Below are positions 41,301 through 50,026 of a stretch of DNA of 64,000 nt, piece by piece. Both the position numbers and the translations under genes were made by a program. The stretch spans positions 1 through 64,000 of the forward strand of contig PDUC01000025.1 of assembly GCA_002747255.1 (NCBI GenBank), read 5' to 3'. This stretch comes from Acidobacteriota bacterium. GTDB taxonomy: Bacteria; Acidobacteriota; Holophagae; Acanthopleuribacterales; Acanthopleuribacteraceae. The notes beneath the pieces were generated by a model. The model searched no databases. It had not been told where the DNA came from and saw only the letters and a program-made list of their open reading frames with translations. The first letter of the stretch is position 1, and each line of letters starts with the position of its first letter.

Positions 41301-41321
41301 TTGTTTAGGTCGAAAATCGAT

Positions 41322-41699
41322 TTAACTGTTGAAAATTCGGTTGATCGTGTCTAAAAATTCGGCTCTTTTAAAAGGTTTCTGAAGCGTGGCATTGGCACCG
41401 AGCAGCTGAGCTGTTTTAAGGTAACCTTCAGGCCCAATGCGTCCACCGCCCGAAATGGCAATCACCTTGATGTTCTTGTTGACTTTTCTTATTTCCCGCA
41501 GGGTTTCAATGCCGTCTTTTTCCGGCATGATGATGTCTGTGATGACCATGTCAGCACCATTTTCACGGAAATAGGCAATTCCGGCTGAGCCATTTTCAAC
41601 TGCTGCAACCTCAAAAGGCTCATTGGAAAGAAAAATTTTTAAAAGTTGCCTGAGCTGACGATCATCTTCTATGATCAGAATGCTTTTTTTATCGCTCAT
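41322..41699 (-). CDS. Single-domain response regulator receiver (CheY-like)
   Basis: This 125-aa protein is only a receiver domain: acidic pair Glu11/Asp12-Asp13, phospho-acceptor Asp55 (VITDIIMPEKDG), Ser83 (AISGGG) and Lys108 (LQKPF). No output domain is present. It is the last gene of the kinase/TPR/PEGA unit, 22 bp after the PEGA/PDZ protein. It may be phosphorylated by an unlinked histidine kinase, or work with the linked Ser/Thr kinase. Confidence 0.92.
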   Translation of the reverse strand: MSDKKSILIIEDDRQLRQLLKIFLSNEPFEVAAVENGSAGIAYFRENGADMVITDIIMPEKDGIETLREIRKVNKNIKVIAISGGGRIGPEGYLKTAQLLGANATLQKPFKRAEFLDTINRIFNS

Positions 41700-41721
41700 C
41701 GTTTAAATCCTCATTAATTGA

Positions 41722-43812
41722 TTATGGCGTTGTTAGGATAGAAAGCTGTGTTTCTGCCCATATTTTGGCTCTCGGCCCGCTTGGCCCGAAAAGGGTTGAA
41801 GCGGGGTGATTGATAGCACTTTTAAAACTGTTCACCGCTTCTGTTTTTAAGTTGAGTTTTTGAAAGCACAACCCCTGGTAAAAATGAAGGGTTCCACTGC
41901 TGATGCCATAGGCTTGCGGTATTGAAATGCCCGTAAAAAGATCAAAGGCCTGTTGGAAGTCGTTCATAAAGAAAAAATAACGGGCTCTGTTAAAGTCCGC
42001 AGAAGCTCGAATCAAGGGATCTTCTGCGTAGCTCCCCAATTTACTCAATCTGGCAACGATTGCCTGGGGACAAACTTGTTTAGGGAGAAAAGGCAGCTCT
42101 ACAATGGTCTTTATGGGTGTGATGGCAATAGATTGATCTGCTATTTTCAGTTTAATTGGATCATAACTTGCCGGAAGACAGTTTTTGGGCGTGGTAACCA
42201 GGGCACCGTTTACTGCTGAGATGACATCACCCTCCTTTGCAAGGCCTTTAGCGGGTCCATTGGGGTGAACGAATAAGATCTTCAGCCCGTTCTGTCCTTT
42301 TACCTGAATCGTTTCCAGTCCTAGCCAGGGACTCAGGAGATCCAATGGTTGATCGATGTTCCGGAGCAGCGATTGAAATTTGTTCATTTCCCTGAAATCA
42401 ATAGCATATACTTTGACATGGGATGAAAGGGGAGACCAAAATGCGACTTCCAGAAACCTGATAATGGTCTTCTGTCTGACTACTCTGGCTGCAGCAAAGA
42501 GGTCGGCTTTAATGGACTGGGTTAAAACCCGGGCCTGCTCTGGATTGATGGTTGAGCTGGAGAAGAGCAGTTCATGCGGATCATGTGTGATCCTTGTATT
42601 GTCCGTTGAATCGATATGGATTATATTCCAGGTACTCAATTGATTCAACCACGCGTCAATTGGTTGAGAAGGCGCTTTGCCTTCCTTTTCTTGAATGCCA
42701 AACCAAGCCAATGATGGTTGAGGTTTGGCAATAAGCTCGATTTGATCGTTCTCTTTTACCGTCACTCGTTTTAGAAATTGACCATCGGGGAATTGAACTC
42801 GCAGTTCGTATTCTCCCGGGCAGATTTGTTTCTCTCTCAACGGAAGTGTACCAATGCGCTCCTGATCCAGATAGACGATACCAGCTGTCTGTTTAGCGGT
42901 TTTAACGGTGAGAAAAGCCTGGGATGGTTGTAAAATAACCGGCTTGAACCGATAGGATTTCAGTGAATCGACCGTGATGCTTAATTTTTTGGTTTGATAA
43001 CAGGGCAATTCAAAACGCACTTCACACAGGCCCATTTTCAGGTTGTTGATTGTAAAAATGGAAGAAGCCTGGCTTGGCGAAAGTCCTTCTTTTAAAAGGT
43101 GTTCAGCATATTCCAAAGGCGCTTTTCCTGCTGTCACGCCCTGTTCCACACCATCTAAAAATACCTTGACACCGGCGGGATACGTTACAAAACCGACGTC
43201 TGCGGCATTGCGGTACAAAACACCGTTCAGCGTTTGTGTTCCTCCCGGAACAATTTCAAGTTCTTGCACCAAGGGATCAAAGTTGGGCATTTCCAGGGTA
43301 ACCTGATGCGTTCCGGCTAAAATCGAAATGGGAATACCGGGCTGAATGTTTGAGATAAACCGATTGTTCAGCAGCAGTCGTCCGCCTGTAAGTTGTTGAC
43401 TTGTTGGATCCGCTGAATCGACCAGGGATACCAAAATGGATCCAGTCAATCTGTATTTCAATTCATTGAATATGCGAATAAATTTTGGTGACATGGTGCC
43501 GGCTGGGATCAAGGTTCCAGGATCCAATTCGATCATTTTTTTAAAGTAACCTTCTGTTCCCTCTGGAAAAGATAGAATCGCCAGGTGTTTATAACACTCG
43601 CTCAGCATGAGATTTTCATCTTCATTTCGGTCGGCCTTTAGTGACAGTTTTTCAACCAAGCGTTCAAATCCAGCTCTTGAATCCTCTCTTTGAACGGACT
43701 TGAACAATGACATAGCCGTGTCGAACTCGGGTTTAACCTGGTCGATAATTAACTGCTCCGTTTCAATACCATCCTGAATATAGACCAACATGCAGAAAAA
43801 TAGGATACTCAT
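41722..43812 (-). CDS. PEGA/PDZ-containing envelope protein
   Basis: This 696-aa protein begins with a short hydrophobic stretch and a helical region (about 20-110). Several PEGA-type beta modules follow (ILAGTHQVTLEMPNFDPLVQ, FVTYPAGVKVFLDGVEQG, IVYLDQERIGTLPL...PGEYELRV, about 140-370). A middle alpha/beta region (380-490) leads to a PDZ-like segment (LKILFVHPNGPAKGLAKEGDVISAVNG at about 510-540, split here) and a TPR-like C-terminus. PEGA domains are usually extracytoplasmic. It lies 12 bp after the TPR/propeller gene with GGAG before its ATG. I infer a periplasmic sensor or scaffold for the linked kinase; the family is not named. Confidence 0.7.
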   Translation of the reverse strand: MSILFFCMLVYIQDGIETEQLIIDQVKPEFDTAMSLFKSVQREDSRAGFERLVEKLSLKADRNEDENLMLSECYKHLAILSFPEGTEGYFKKMIELDPGTLIPAGTMSPKFIRIFNELKYRLTGSILVSLVDSADPTSQQLTGGRLLLNNRFISNIQPGIPISILAGTHQVTLEMPNFDPLVQELEIVPGGTQTLNGVLYRNAADVGFVTYPAGVKVFLDGVEQGVTAGKAPLEYAEHLLKEGLSPSQASSIFTINNLKMGLCEVRFELPCYQTKKLSITVDSLKSYRFKPVILQPSQAFLTVKTAKQTAGIVYLDQERIGTLPLREKQICPGEYELRVQFPDGQFLKRVTVKENDQIELIAKPQPSLAWFGIQEKEGKAPSQPIDAWLNQLSTWNIIHIDSTDNTRITHDPHELLFSSSTINPEQARVLTQSIKADLFAAARVVRQKTIIRFLEVAFWSPLSSHVKVYAIDFREMNKFQSLLRNIDQPLDLLSPWLGLETIQVKGQNGLKILFVHPNGPAKGLAKEGDVISAVNGALVTTPKNCLPASYDPIKLKIADQSIAITPIKTIVELPFLPKQVCPQAIVARLSKLGSYAEDPLIRASADFNRARYFFFMNDFQQAFDLFTGISIPQAYGISSGTLHFYQGLCFQKLNLKTEAVNSFKSAINHPASTLFGPSGPRAKIWAETQLSILTTP

Positions 43813-43824
43813 GACTAAAACTCC

Positions 43825-45270
43825 CTAGAAAAACCTGTAAATAGCGCCACCCTTGCTGTCCACCAGGTAGAGGAAGCCGGAGTGATCCACAGCGATAGCA
43901 CTGGCCATTCTCAACGGGTAGCTGCCATTCTTGAGGTCTAATTCCGCCTTCTTTGTACCATTGCGACTGAAGACCGCCAATTTATAACCTTTCTCAAACA
44001 ACACATACAGATTTCCCAAAATATCAAAGCAGAAATCTCTTATTTTGGGCAGAGTTATGGCTGTGCCCAGGTTTTTCTCCAAATCACCAGAGAAGCGTAT
44101 CAGGCTTGCCCCATCCGCTCCTAAAACCCATATTTCCTGCCCTCTGCACCTGACCAGCTTTGCTTTCTCCATGCCGAGCTTTCGAAGGAAAATGCCTTTG
44201 CGGTCATACATGAGAACATCTTTCTGACGTGCTTCGACAACATAATATCTTCCAAAGTCATCAAGAGCAAAACTGTTGAGTTCTTCTACTTTCACAGGTG
44301 ACATTTTTGAAGTGTTGTTTTGAATATGGGTAATGCCAGTCTTTGATCCCAGGGCCAAAGTGCCATCAGGTGTCGTGGTGAACTCAACTGCTTTCCTGAC
44401 CTGGGTGTTTACGTTGGGTGTCTTCCCGGTTTTTGACAGAAAATGAACTCCATTCTGATCTACTATACCAATCAGTCCTTCAGCATCGATACCCACTATT
44501 TTGGGCGATTTAAAAGATTTTGGTTTCGAGACCGGGAAATGGCGATCCAGGCTGTAAGTAGCCTTGTTTGTAATCATCTTTTCAATCAGGCGAGCCAACT
44601 GGGTTGACTGTGTCATGGCCTCGTGATTATCGGGAAAATAGGTTTGCATTCTTGACAGGATTTCCAGAGCCAGTTTCTTTTGTCCTGACATATAGGCAAT
44701 CTTGGCCCTTAAAATAAAAGAAGCTGGAATGAAACTGGCCTGGGTATAGTAAAGCAAGAGTTGCTGCAAATAGGAACGGGCGACGGGATAGTTGCCCATA
44801 CGGTAGTTGATCTTGCCCATCAGGAACAGGGCGTGTGCTTCCCAGTCGCTTTCTGGGTAGAGTCCCAGCATGCGTACCAGGTCGTTTCCAGCGGCGTCCA
44901 GTTCCATGCGGTTCAGCGCAAGGTTTTCGCGAATCAGGGAACTAAAATAATACGCTGCAGGAGCCGATTCGGTATTGGGAAATTCTTCCTTGATGCGTGT
45001 GTAATAGATGAGTGCCTCTTCTTCATTTTGTTCGGTTATACGGTAGAAATTACCAATTTCCAGAAGAGCATTATCCGCATAGCCGCTATTTGGATACTTT
45101 TCGACGATCGTCCTGTAGTCTGTTAAAGCGTCCTGATGTTTACCAGCTGCCATAAATGTTTCGGCGTTGTTTAAAAGACTTTCCGCTTGAGAGTTCTGTG
45201 CATGGAGAACGGACCACGAACAGAAACATACCATTAGCAAACTAATCGGGAGCGAGAATTTTTGAGCCAT
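43825..45270 (-). CDS. Secreted TPR / beta-propeller protein
   Basis: This 481-aa protein has a signal peptide (LPISLLMVCFCSWSVLHAQ), a TPR/YfiO-like region (about 30-230: AETFMAAGKHQDALTDYRTIVEKYPNSGYADNAL in part) and NHL- or SMP-like propeller blades (about 245-481: GIDAEGLIGIVDQNG, FALDDFGRYYVVEA, IAVDHSGFLYLVDSKGG). The ATG at 45270 overlaps the end of the kinase gene by 29 bp and has GGAAG nine bases upstream. Such TPR-propeller proteins bind other proteins or cell-wall material. The link with the kinase suggests a signalling or envelope-sensing role. Confidence 0.75.
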   Translation of the reverse strand: MAQKFSLPISLLMVCFCSWSVLHAQNSQAESLLNNAETFMAAGKHQDALTDYRTIVEKYPNSGYADNALLEIGNFYRITEQNEEEALIYYTRIKEEFPNTESAPAAYYFSSLIRENLALNRMELDAAGNDLVRMLGLYPESDWEAHALFLMGKINYRMGNYPVARSYLQQLLLYYTQASFIPASFILRAKIAYMSGQKKLALEILSRMQTYFPDNHEAMTQSTQLARLIEKMITNKATYSLDRHFPVSKPKSFKSPKIVGIDAEGLIGIVDQNGVHFLSKTGKTPNVNTQVRKAVEFTTTPDGTLALGSKTGITHIQNNTSKMSPVKVEELNSFALDDFGRYYVVEARQKDVLMYDRKGIFLRKLGMEKAKLVRCRGQEIWVLGADGASLIRFSGDLEKNLGTAITLPKIRDFCFDILGNLYVLFEKGYKLAVFSRNGTKKAELDLKNGSYPLRMASAIAVDHSGFLYLVDSKGGAIYRFF

Positions 45271-47209
45271 CAACCAGAACTTCCTTTTTTTCTTGATGCA
45301 ATATATTACCACTTTCATCAACAAATTTGAAGTGATGAACTCCTTTAGATACCATCGTGTTGATAATAGGGGTGTCATCGACTCTTCTTCCATCAATAAA
45401 CACGACACCGTAAACAGAGGGATTGTTAAAATCGATTCTCTTGATGTTCACAGCCACAGGTGTGGAAATCGATTGAGTTTTACCGCTTTTGACTGTTATC
45501 CTCTTTGTTTCTCTGTAATAAACAGATGGTGCCGATAATTCTAGTTTATAACTTCCTTCGGGAAGTGTGATATTTCTTTTGCGTTTTCTACCGTTGACCG
45601 TGACAGTTAAATCCGAAAATGCAGATTGAATACTAATTTTTCCTGGTGGCTTGTCAGCCTTTAATTGGGCATTCAACTTTTCAAGCGGATCCTTGCCTGC
45701 ATTAAATTGAACGGTTTTGTCTGTGTGCCCAGACAGCGTGAAGACAATTCGGTAGGTGGTGCCTTTCACAAAGGAAAACGCAAGAGGCGTTTTGCCTGAC
45801 TTTTTACCGTTAATTTCCACACTTGCGCCGATGGGTTGGCTGCTTATTTCAGCCTGGATGGGCAAAGCCACCAGCTTCGGCCGCAGAGTCACTTTCTCTT
45901 GCGTCCTTATCAACAGCTTTTTCTGGAAAGACTCATAACCTTCCTTCTGGATTTTAATTACCAGCTCGCTGTCAGGCAAGCCGCTGAAAACATAGTCTGC
46001 AGGTGTCTTCTTATAAGGTGCATTGTCTATAAAAATGGATGCACCTTCGGGATCACTTGTTATGTGTATGGTCTTTTGAATTTCAGCAGGTGGAAAGAAG
46101 CGCATTCTCGTTTCTTTTGGAAGGAATTGGGAAAGCCGCGCTTTTTCAGGTACAAGCTTAAAGTAGTCTAGGCCAAGGTAGCCCAGACTCACAACCAATA
46201 AGGACAACAACACCAGCAAACCCTTGCGCGAGCGCTTTTTAAATGAGATGGATTCCAGCTTGGTCTGTTCCTGCTCAAATTCCGATCGCTCGATTTTTTT
46301 ATCGACTCCAATCGTTCTTTTAACTGTCGCAGGCCCTTCATCAAAAATACCGCTTAACTCTTCGGATGTTTCTTTGGACAATTTGATGCACTGAAGCAAC
46401 ATCTGTCCAAACTTGGAAGCATTTTGACATCTTTTTTCCGGGTTTTTGTGGAGGACTTGACGGAATACTCTGTGCCAGCAGTCCTGATTAACGGGTAGGG
46501 CATTCAAATTGGGCGGTGATTCCGGCTCTTCGTTGGCAATTTTGTACAGGATAGTGGATATGTTCTTGCCTGGAAACGGATTGTAACCTGTCAGGACTTC
46601 GTGAGCCAGAATGCCCAGTGAGAATATGTCGGAACGGTGGTCGACTCTGCCTTCCTTGACCTGTTCGGGACTTGAATAGCTGGGTGTTCCCAAGAAAATA
46701 CCTGTTTGAGTGAGGTTGGAACCGCTCATTTTAGCAATCCCGAAATCCATGATCTTAGCTTCGCCCTCGGGGGTGATCATAATATTGCTGGGTTTGAGAT
46801 CACGATGAACAATACCCTTTCTGTGAGCGAAAGTCAGTGCATTTGCGATTTGTACAATCGAACGGGCAAGTGTCTCAAAGCCAGGACGTACGCTTCCTTT
46901 GATTAACTGGTTCAGAGTGTGGCCTTCCACGTATTCAAGTGCCAGATAGGGTATACCCTCCTCATCTCCAATATCGTAAATAGCGACAATATTGGGGTGG
47001 TTGAGGTTACCGCTTATTTGAGCTTCCTGAAAAAAACGCTGTAAAAACTCGTCCTGCTCTTCCTGGCTTCGGGTTGTATCGATTTTTATGGTCTTGATAG
47101 CGACGGTTCTCTTTATTGCAGGGTCTACCGCCATGTAGACACTGCCCATGGCTCCTTCTCCGAGAAGGCGCTGAATGAGGTATCTACCGATTTTCTTTGG
47201 CTGATTCAT
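45242..47209 (-). CDS. Membrane Ser/Thr protein kinase with extracytoplasmic PEGA domains
   Basis: This 655-aa protein has a complete Hanks-type kinase domain (about 9-275): GEGAMGSVY, VAIK with Lys39, catalytic HRDLKPSN with Asp137 and DFG Asp155, and GTPSYSSPEQ activation segment. A membrane helix (about 330-350) leads to at least two PEGA modules: DPEGASIFIDNAPYKKTP and QPIGASVEINGKKSGKTP. A further beta region with VTVNGRKRKRNITLPEGSYKL follows. It is first in a four-gene unit with the TPR/propeller, PEGA/PDZ and receiver genes. PEGA domains replace the PASTA domains of Gram-positive kinases and probably sense the envelope. Confidence 0.93.
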   Translation of the reverse strand: MNQPKKIGRYLIQRLLGEGAMGSVYMAVDPAIKRTVAIKTIKIDTTRSQEEQDEFLQRFFQEAQISGNLNHPNIVAIYDIGDEEGIPYLALEYVEGHTLNQLIKGSVRPGFETLARSIVQIANALTFAHRKGIVHRDLKPSNIMITPEGEAKIMDFGIAKMSGSNLTQTGIFLGTPSYSSPEQVKEGRVDHRSDIFSLGILAHEVLTGYNPFPGKNISTILYKIANEEPESPPNLNALPVNQDCWHRVFRQVLHKNPEKRCQNASKFGQMLLQCIKLSKETSEELSGIFDEGPATVKRTIGVDKKIERSEFEQEQTKLESISFKKRSRKGLLVLLSLLVVSLGYLGLDYFKLVPEKARLSQFLPKETRMRFFPPAEIQKTIHITSDPEGASIFIDNAPYKKTPADYVFSGLPDSELVIKIQKEGYESFQKKLLIRTQEKVTLRPKLVALPIQAEISSQPIGASVEINGKKSGKTPLAFSFVKGTTYRIVFTLSGHTDKTVQFNAGKDPLEKLNAQLKADKPPGKISIQSAFSDLTVTVNGRKRKRNITLPEGSYKLELSAPSVYYRETKRITVKSGKTQSISTPVAVNIKRIDFNNPSVYGVVFIDGRRVDDTPIINTMVSKGVHHFKFVDESGNILHQEKKEVLVDGSKILAPD

Positions 47210-47887
47210 TGTTTCCGTCGTCCACTGTTCCGTAACACCTGGTTATCGATCAATAAAAAAGAATTTTGCGGTCCGCTTCCTGCTATAGGAATAATGTTAC
47301 ATTTGGTGCAGACCTACAGAGCAATGATTTTAAACTATAGGAGAACAAATGTTAATTGTTTTCTGTGAACCCAATAGAGAAAGCGTCTCAACCTGGCGTG
47401 TCAAAATGCAGCCGGTAAGTGTAACTTGCATCACAGACAAGTGTTTTTTTGATTTGTTCCCGGGTGTTCTTTTAACCATTGGGCTTCAGTATTCAGGAGG
47501 GCAATTTGAATGCACCGTACCATGATGCACTTTCTCAGTCCGCAGGATGCCTGGCATAGGTATGTGATGGTTTCAAATGGGTTTAGGGTAAGTTCAGCAA
47601 AGGCTTACTTAGATCGTTGCCGGCCTGTTTAGGTTTTGCGTTTTATAAAACCATTCAGGGTTTGACGGGCGGTATCCAATGGCGTTGTCGATATCAGGAA
47701 GAGTATCAACCACACTTCAAATCAAGTAACGCCAATGCGTGCTGAAAAGGTATGAACGTTTGGCCTGAAAGTGTGCTAACATGTATATGCTTCAGCATGA
47801 TACAACGTGCAATCCAATTACAGCTCTCTTGTGCTTTGAAGCAATGGTCGTTGCTCGATAAAAAACAATAAACAATCAGGTTAAACC
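47210..47887. other. Long divergent intergenic region
   Basis: This 678-bp region lies between the kinase (minus) and a small gene (plus). It contains the 58-codon ORF at 47349-47525 with a strong ribosome binding site. The rest (47526-47887) shows no gene; a 6-bp inverted repeat GGTTTT/AAAACC near 47630 is the only pattern noticed. Confidence 0.45.
47349..47525 (+). CDS. Small ORF (58 codons) with strong ribosome binding site
   Basis: A 58-codon frame starts MLIVFCEPNRESVS and ends QFECTVP, preceded by AGGAG six bases before the ATG. It contains four cysteines and a hydrophobic stretch (FFDLFPGVLLTIGLQ). It matches no family I know. The ribosome binding site is as good as those of the real genes here, but ORFs of this size arise by chance, so coding status is uncertain. 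It lies divergent to the PEGA kinase, 140 bp from its start. Confidence 0.35.
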   Translation: MLIVFCEPNRESVSTWRVKMQPVSVTCITDKCFFDLFPGVLLTIGLQYSGGQFECTVP

Positions 47888-48196
47888 ATGTCCAGGCGAG
47901 TTCAGATATTCAATCCAGTTCATCTTCAAAAAGTAAAATCAGAAAAGCTGACAGTAATGGGACGGGTACAAAAAGGTCACTCTCGCCAGCCAATTTCTAT
48001 TTATTTAAACAGTTTTCTTATCAGAAAAGTAACCCCTTCTAAAAACGGGGCATTTGAATGCCGCCTGAGTCTTGCCGATCTTCCCTATGATGAACAGCAG
48101 TATGTTGAGATCCGCATGATTTCAGGTTTTGGAACGGAAAGGCTCAAAATACCCTTTTACAAATGTATGGCTAAAGAGAATGAAGAGCAGGACTAG
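47888..48196 (+). CDS. Small protein of unknown function, coupled to the next gene
   Basis: This 102-aa basic protein (MSRRVQIFNPVHLQK start) contains a beta-rich segment resembling a small carboxypeptidase-regulatory/PEGA-like strand pattern (RQPISIYLNSFLIRKVTPSKNGAFECRL in part). No signal peptide or membrane helix is seen. CAGGTTAAACC precedes the ATG. Its end overlaps the start of the next gene by 17 bp, implying co-translation. I do not recognise a family. Confidence 0.6.
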   Translation: MSRRVQIFNPVHLQKVKSEKLTVMGRVQKGHSRQPISIYLNSFLIRKVTPSKNGAFECRLSLADLPYDEQQYVEIRMISGFGTERLKIPFYKCMAKENEEQD

Positions 48197-48509
48197 GGCT
48201 TATTACTTCAAGTCGACAGCTCAATCCCTCAATGAACTGGTTCTTTCAAGCGAGCTTAAGCCTCTCAGGGAACGTTACAGGAAACTGAAACAAATTGACG
48301 CCATTTTGAAAACTCTGGAAGATTGTTTCCCAACTGAATTTGTGAATCACATAGAAGATATCGAGGTTGTTGAGGGATATTTAGTTGAGTTTAAAGTTGC
48401 CAATAAGACCTGGTTAAACGGCATGAGAGAAAATCAGTCTCAGATTGTTTCTGAACTACAAAAAAGACACAGCTGGATACGTTCCATGCGTCTAACTGGA
48501 ATAAAATGA
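48180..48509 (+). CDS. DUF721/DciA-like protein (tentative)
   Basis: This 109-aa protein has a helical N-terminal half (AQSLNELVLSSELKPLRERYRKL) and a C-terminal segment VEGYLVEFKVANKTWLNGMRENQ...SWIRSMRLTGIK. The second half resembles the DUF721 domain (xxxLxVxxxSxxWxxxLxxxxxxLLxxLN). DUF721/DciA proteins load the replicative helicase in bacteria lacking DnaC. The resemblance is by eye only. ATG at 48180 lies inside the end of the upstream gene; the frame stays open further back, but that part is antisense-like to the upstream gene. Confidence 0.45.
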   Translation: MKSRTRAYYFKSTAQSLNELVLSSELKPLRERYRKLKQIDAILKTLEDCFPTEFVNHIEDIEVVEGYLVEFKVANKTWLNGMRENQSQIVSELQKRHSWIRSMRLTGIK

Positions 48510-48607
48510 AAGAGATATTCTTTTGTTAGAAAAATGAACCCCTGCTCAGTCCATAAAGATACCATCAAGAATGGCACATAAATCGAATCTTTTTAACTGT
48601 TTGGGTA

Positions 48608-48636
48608 TTGACTTTTTGTTTTCATCCCTTTATCTT
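48608..48636 (+). promoter_or_regulatory. Promoter of the HU-family gene
   Basis: TTGACT (48608-48613) and TATCTT (48631-48636) are separated by 17 bp, about 79 bp before the ATG. A second TATAAT at 48689-48694 lacks a good -35. Confidence 0.55.
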
Positions 48637-48714
48637 AGCTGTATGGTCTAGCACGATTGATGATCCAGAGTGTGATTCCATTATCCTGTATAATGAAGAT
48701 AAGAGGGGAGTTCT

Positions 48715-48990
48715 ATGACAAAAGCTGATTTAGTAGAAGCTGTTATTAATTCAACCGGTGTAACAAAGCGTGAAGCGGAAGTTATGGTTAATACGTTTCT
48801 TGAAAGCATTATCGATTCACTGAATCGCGGGGAAGGTGTCGAGCTTCGTGGATTTGGCAGTTTCAGGATCCGCAGTCGGGGTGGTCGCATTGGGCGCAAT
48901 CCTCGTACGGGCGAGAGTGTCAAGGTGCCACCTAAGAAAGTCCCCTATTTTAAAGTCGGTAAGGAATTAAAAGAACAGATTAATCAGTAG
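48715..48990 (+). CDS. HU/IHF-family DNA-binding protein
   Basis: This 91-aa histone-like protein has the complete HU fold: MTKADLVEAVINSTGVTKREA helices (split), VELRGFGSFRIRSRGGRIGRNPRTGE beta-arm base, and the arm consensus GRNPRTGE followed by VPPKKVPYFKVGKELK. The proline and positive residues for DNA intercalation are present. HU or IHF cannot be told apart with certainty; the single-gene context favours HU. GAGGGGAG precedes the ATG, and the promoter lies at 48608. Confidence 0.95.
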   Translation: MTKADLVEAVINSTGVTKREAEVMVNTFLESIIDSLNRGEGVELRGFGSFRIRSRGGRIGRNPRTGESVKVPPKKVPYFKVGKELKEQINQ

Positions 48991-49334
48991 TTGGAACTAC
49001 TTTATTAATTCCTGTCGCGTTTAATTGCACACGGCAGTCTGAGTCTGGAAACCAGTTTCAATCCGGGGCTTTTAGAATCGTTCTTCTTTTCGAGATAAGC
49101 AGCTCAATCAAACAGCTCAGTCGGTTTGTACATTCTGGTTGCCGGTGATTTCTCCTGAATTGTAAAAGTACAGCTCAATTGTGATAGATACCTGTTGAAA
49201 TTGCGATAGGTGTGACCGTACAGTTTTAAAACGCAGGGTTCAAGACAGCGCCATGCTGTCTACATGGCGTGGCACATAAAAAAGGCTTATCGATGATCCG
49301 GATAGGTCATCGAGGTGCAGCTTAATTGATTGGG
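48991..49334. other. Convergent intergenic region with interleaved inverted repeats
   Basis: This 344-bp gap lies between the HU gene and a minus-strand gene. It has no gene. It contains GACAG (49244-49248)/CTGTC (49256-49260), whose loop CGCCATG (49249-49255) is itself complementary to CATGGCG (49263-49269). A further hairpin TCGATGA/TCATCGA lies at 49290-49313. None has a convincing T tract. Confidence 0.45.
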
Positions 49335-49958
49335 TCAACTCAATGGGTAGCTGTGTTCTGCTGTTCCTTTTACACTAAAGACCTGTATTCTAATGGTTTG
49401 AGTACTGCCTTGGCCGTTGATAGGGATGCTGCATGGAAGTATAAGTTTGCCATCGGGAGAGGTTGTACCTCTTCCCAATTCAAGAGGCGTCTTGTTGGAG
49501 GTAATTAATTTAACCCATATTTCCGCGTGTTCCACCGGTGTGTTAGATGGAGTTTCGACGACCGTGACCGTAATGGAACTGGAAACGCCGGAGCCAAGAG
49601 CGCTGATACCATCGACAGATACAGAAATTTGATCTTCTGTCGTGTTTTCGCTCAAATAACTGAGTACGGCTTCGTCAAGGCTGTGATTGCCCAATTCCCA
49701 CTCATCTTCCTCCAGTTCATCAAATTTCCCGATTTTAATGTTGCGAATAATTCGTTTGTGCTGGGTTTCCATCATTTCTGAAATCTTTTTTTCTTCCAAT
49801 GGTGGATCGTTGTGATAGGGCACTTTAATCGAATCCAGGATTTCTCCACCCATGTAGACCAATGTTTCTATTTTGGGGTTTTCTCGACCTTTGTCTTCTG
49901 TTTGGACATGGTAGACTTTTGTTTTATGCTTTACATCTGTATTAAAACCAGTAATCAT
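49335..49958 (-). CDS. Conserved protein of unknown function (MITGFNTDV type)
   Basis: This 207-aa protein begins MITGFNTDVKHKTKVYHVQTEDKG (given in part). This opening is one I associate with a conserved soluble protein of Acidobacteriota and deltaproteobacteria-type genomes; its function is unknown to me. The first 70 residues look like a compact domain (LVYMGGEILDSIKVPYH), followed by a linker and an Ig- or CNA-like C-terminus (SITVTVVETPSNTPVEHAEIWVKL, in part). No signal peptide is seen. AGGTG precedes the ATG. It converges with the HU gene and is divergent from truA. Confidence 0.7.
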   Translation of the reverse strand: MITGFNTDVKHKTKVYHVQTEDKGRENPKIETLVYMGGEILDSIKVPYHNDPPLEEKKISEMMETQHKRIIRNIKIGKFDELEEDEWELGNHSLDEAVLSYLSENTTEDQISVSVDGISALGSGVSSSITVTVVETPSNTPVEHAEIWVKLITSNKTPLELGRGTTSPDGKLILPCSIPINGQGSTQTIRIQVFSVKGTAEHSYPLS

Positions 49959-50026
49959 GATACACCTGTACGTGACAGATTACACGTCGGAAAGGCGTGT
50001 GTCAAGAAAGAAGGTTTTCATAGAAA

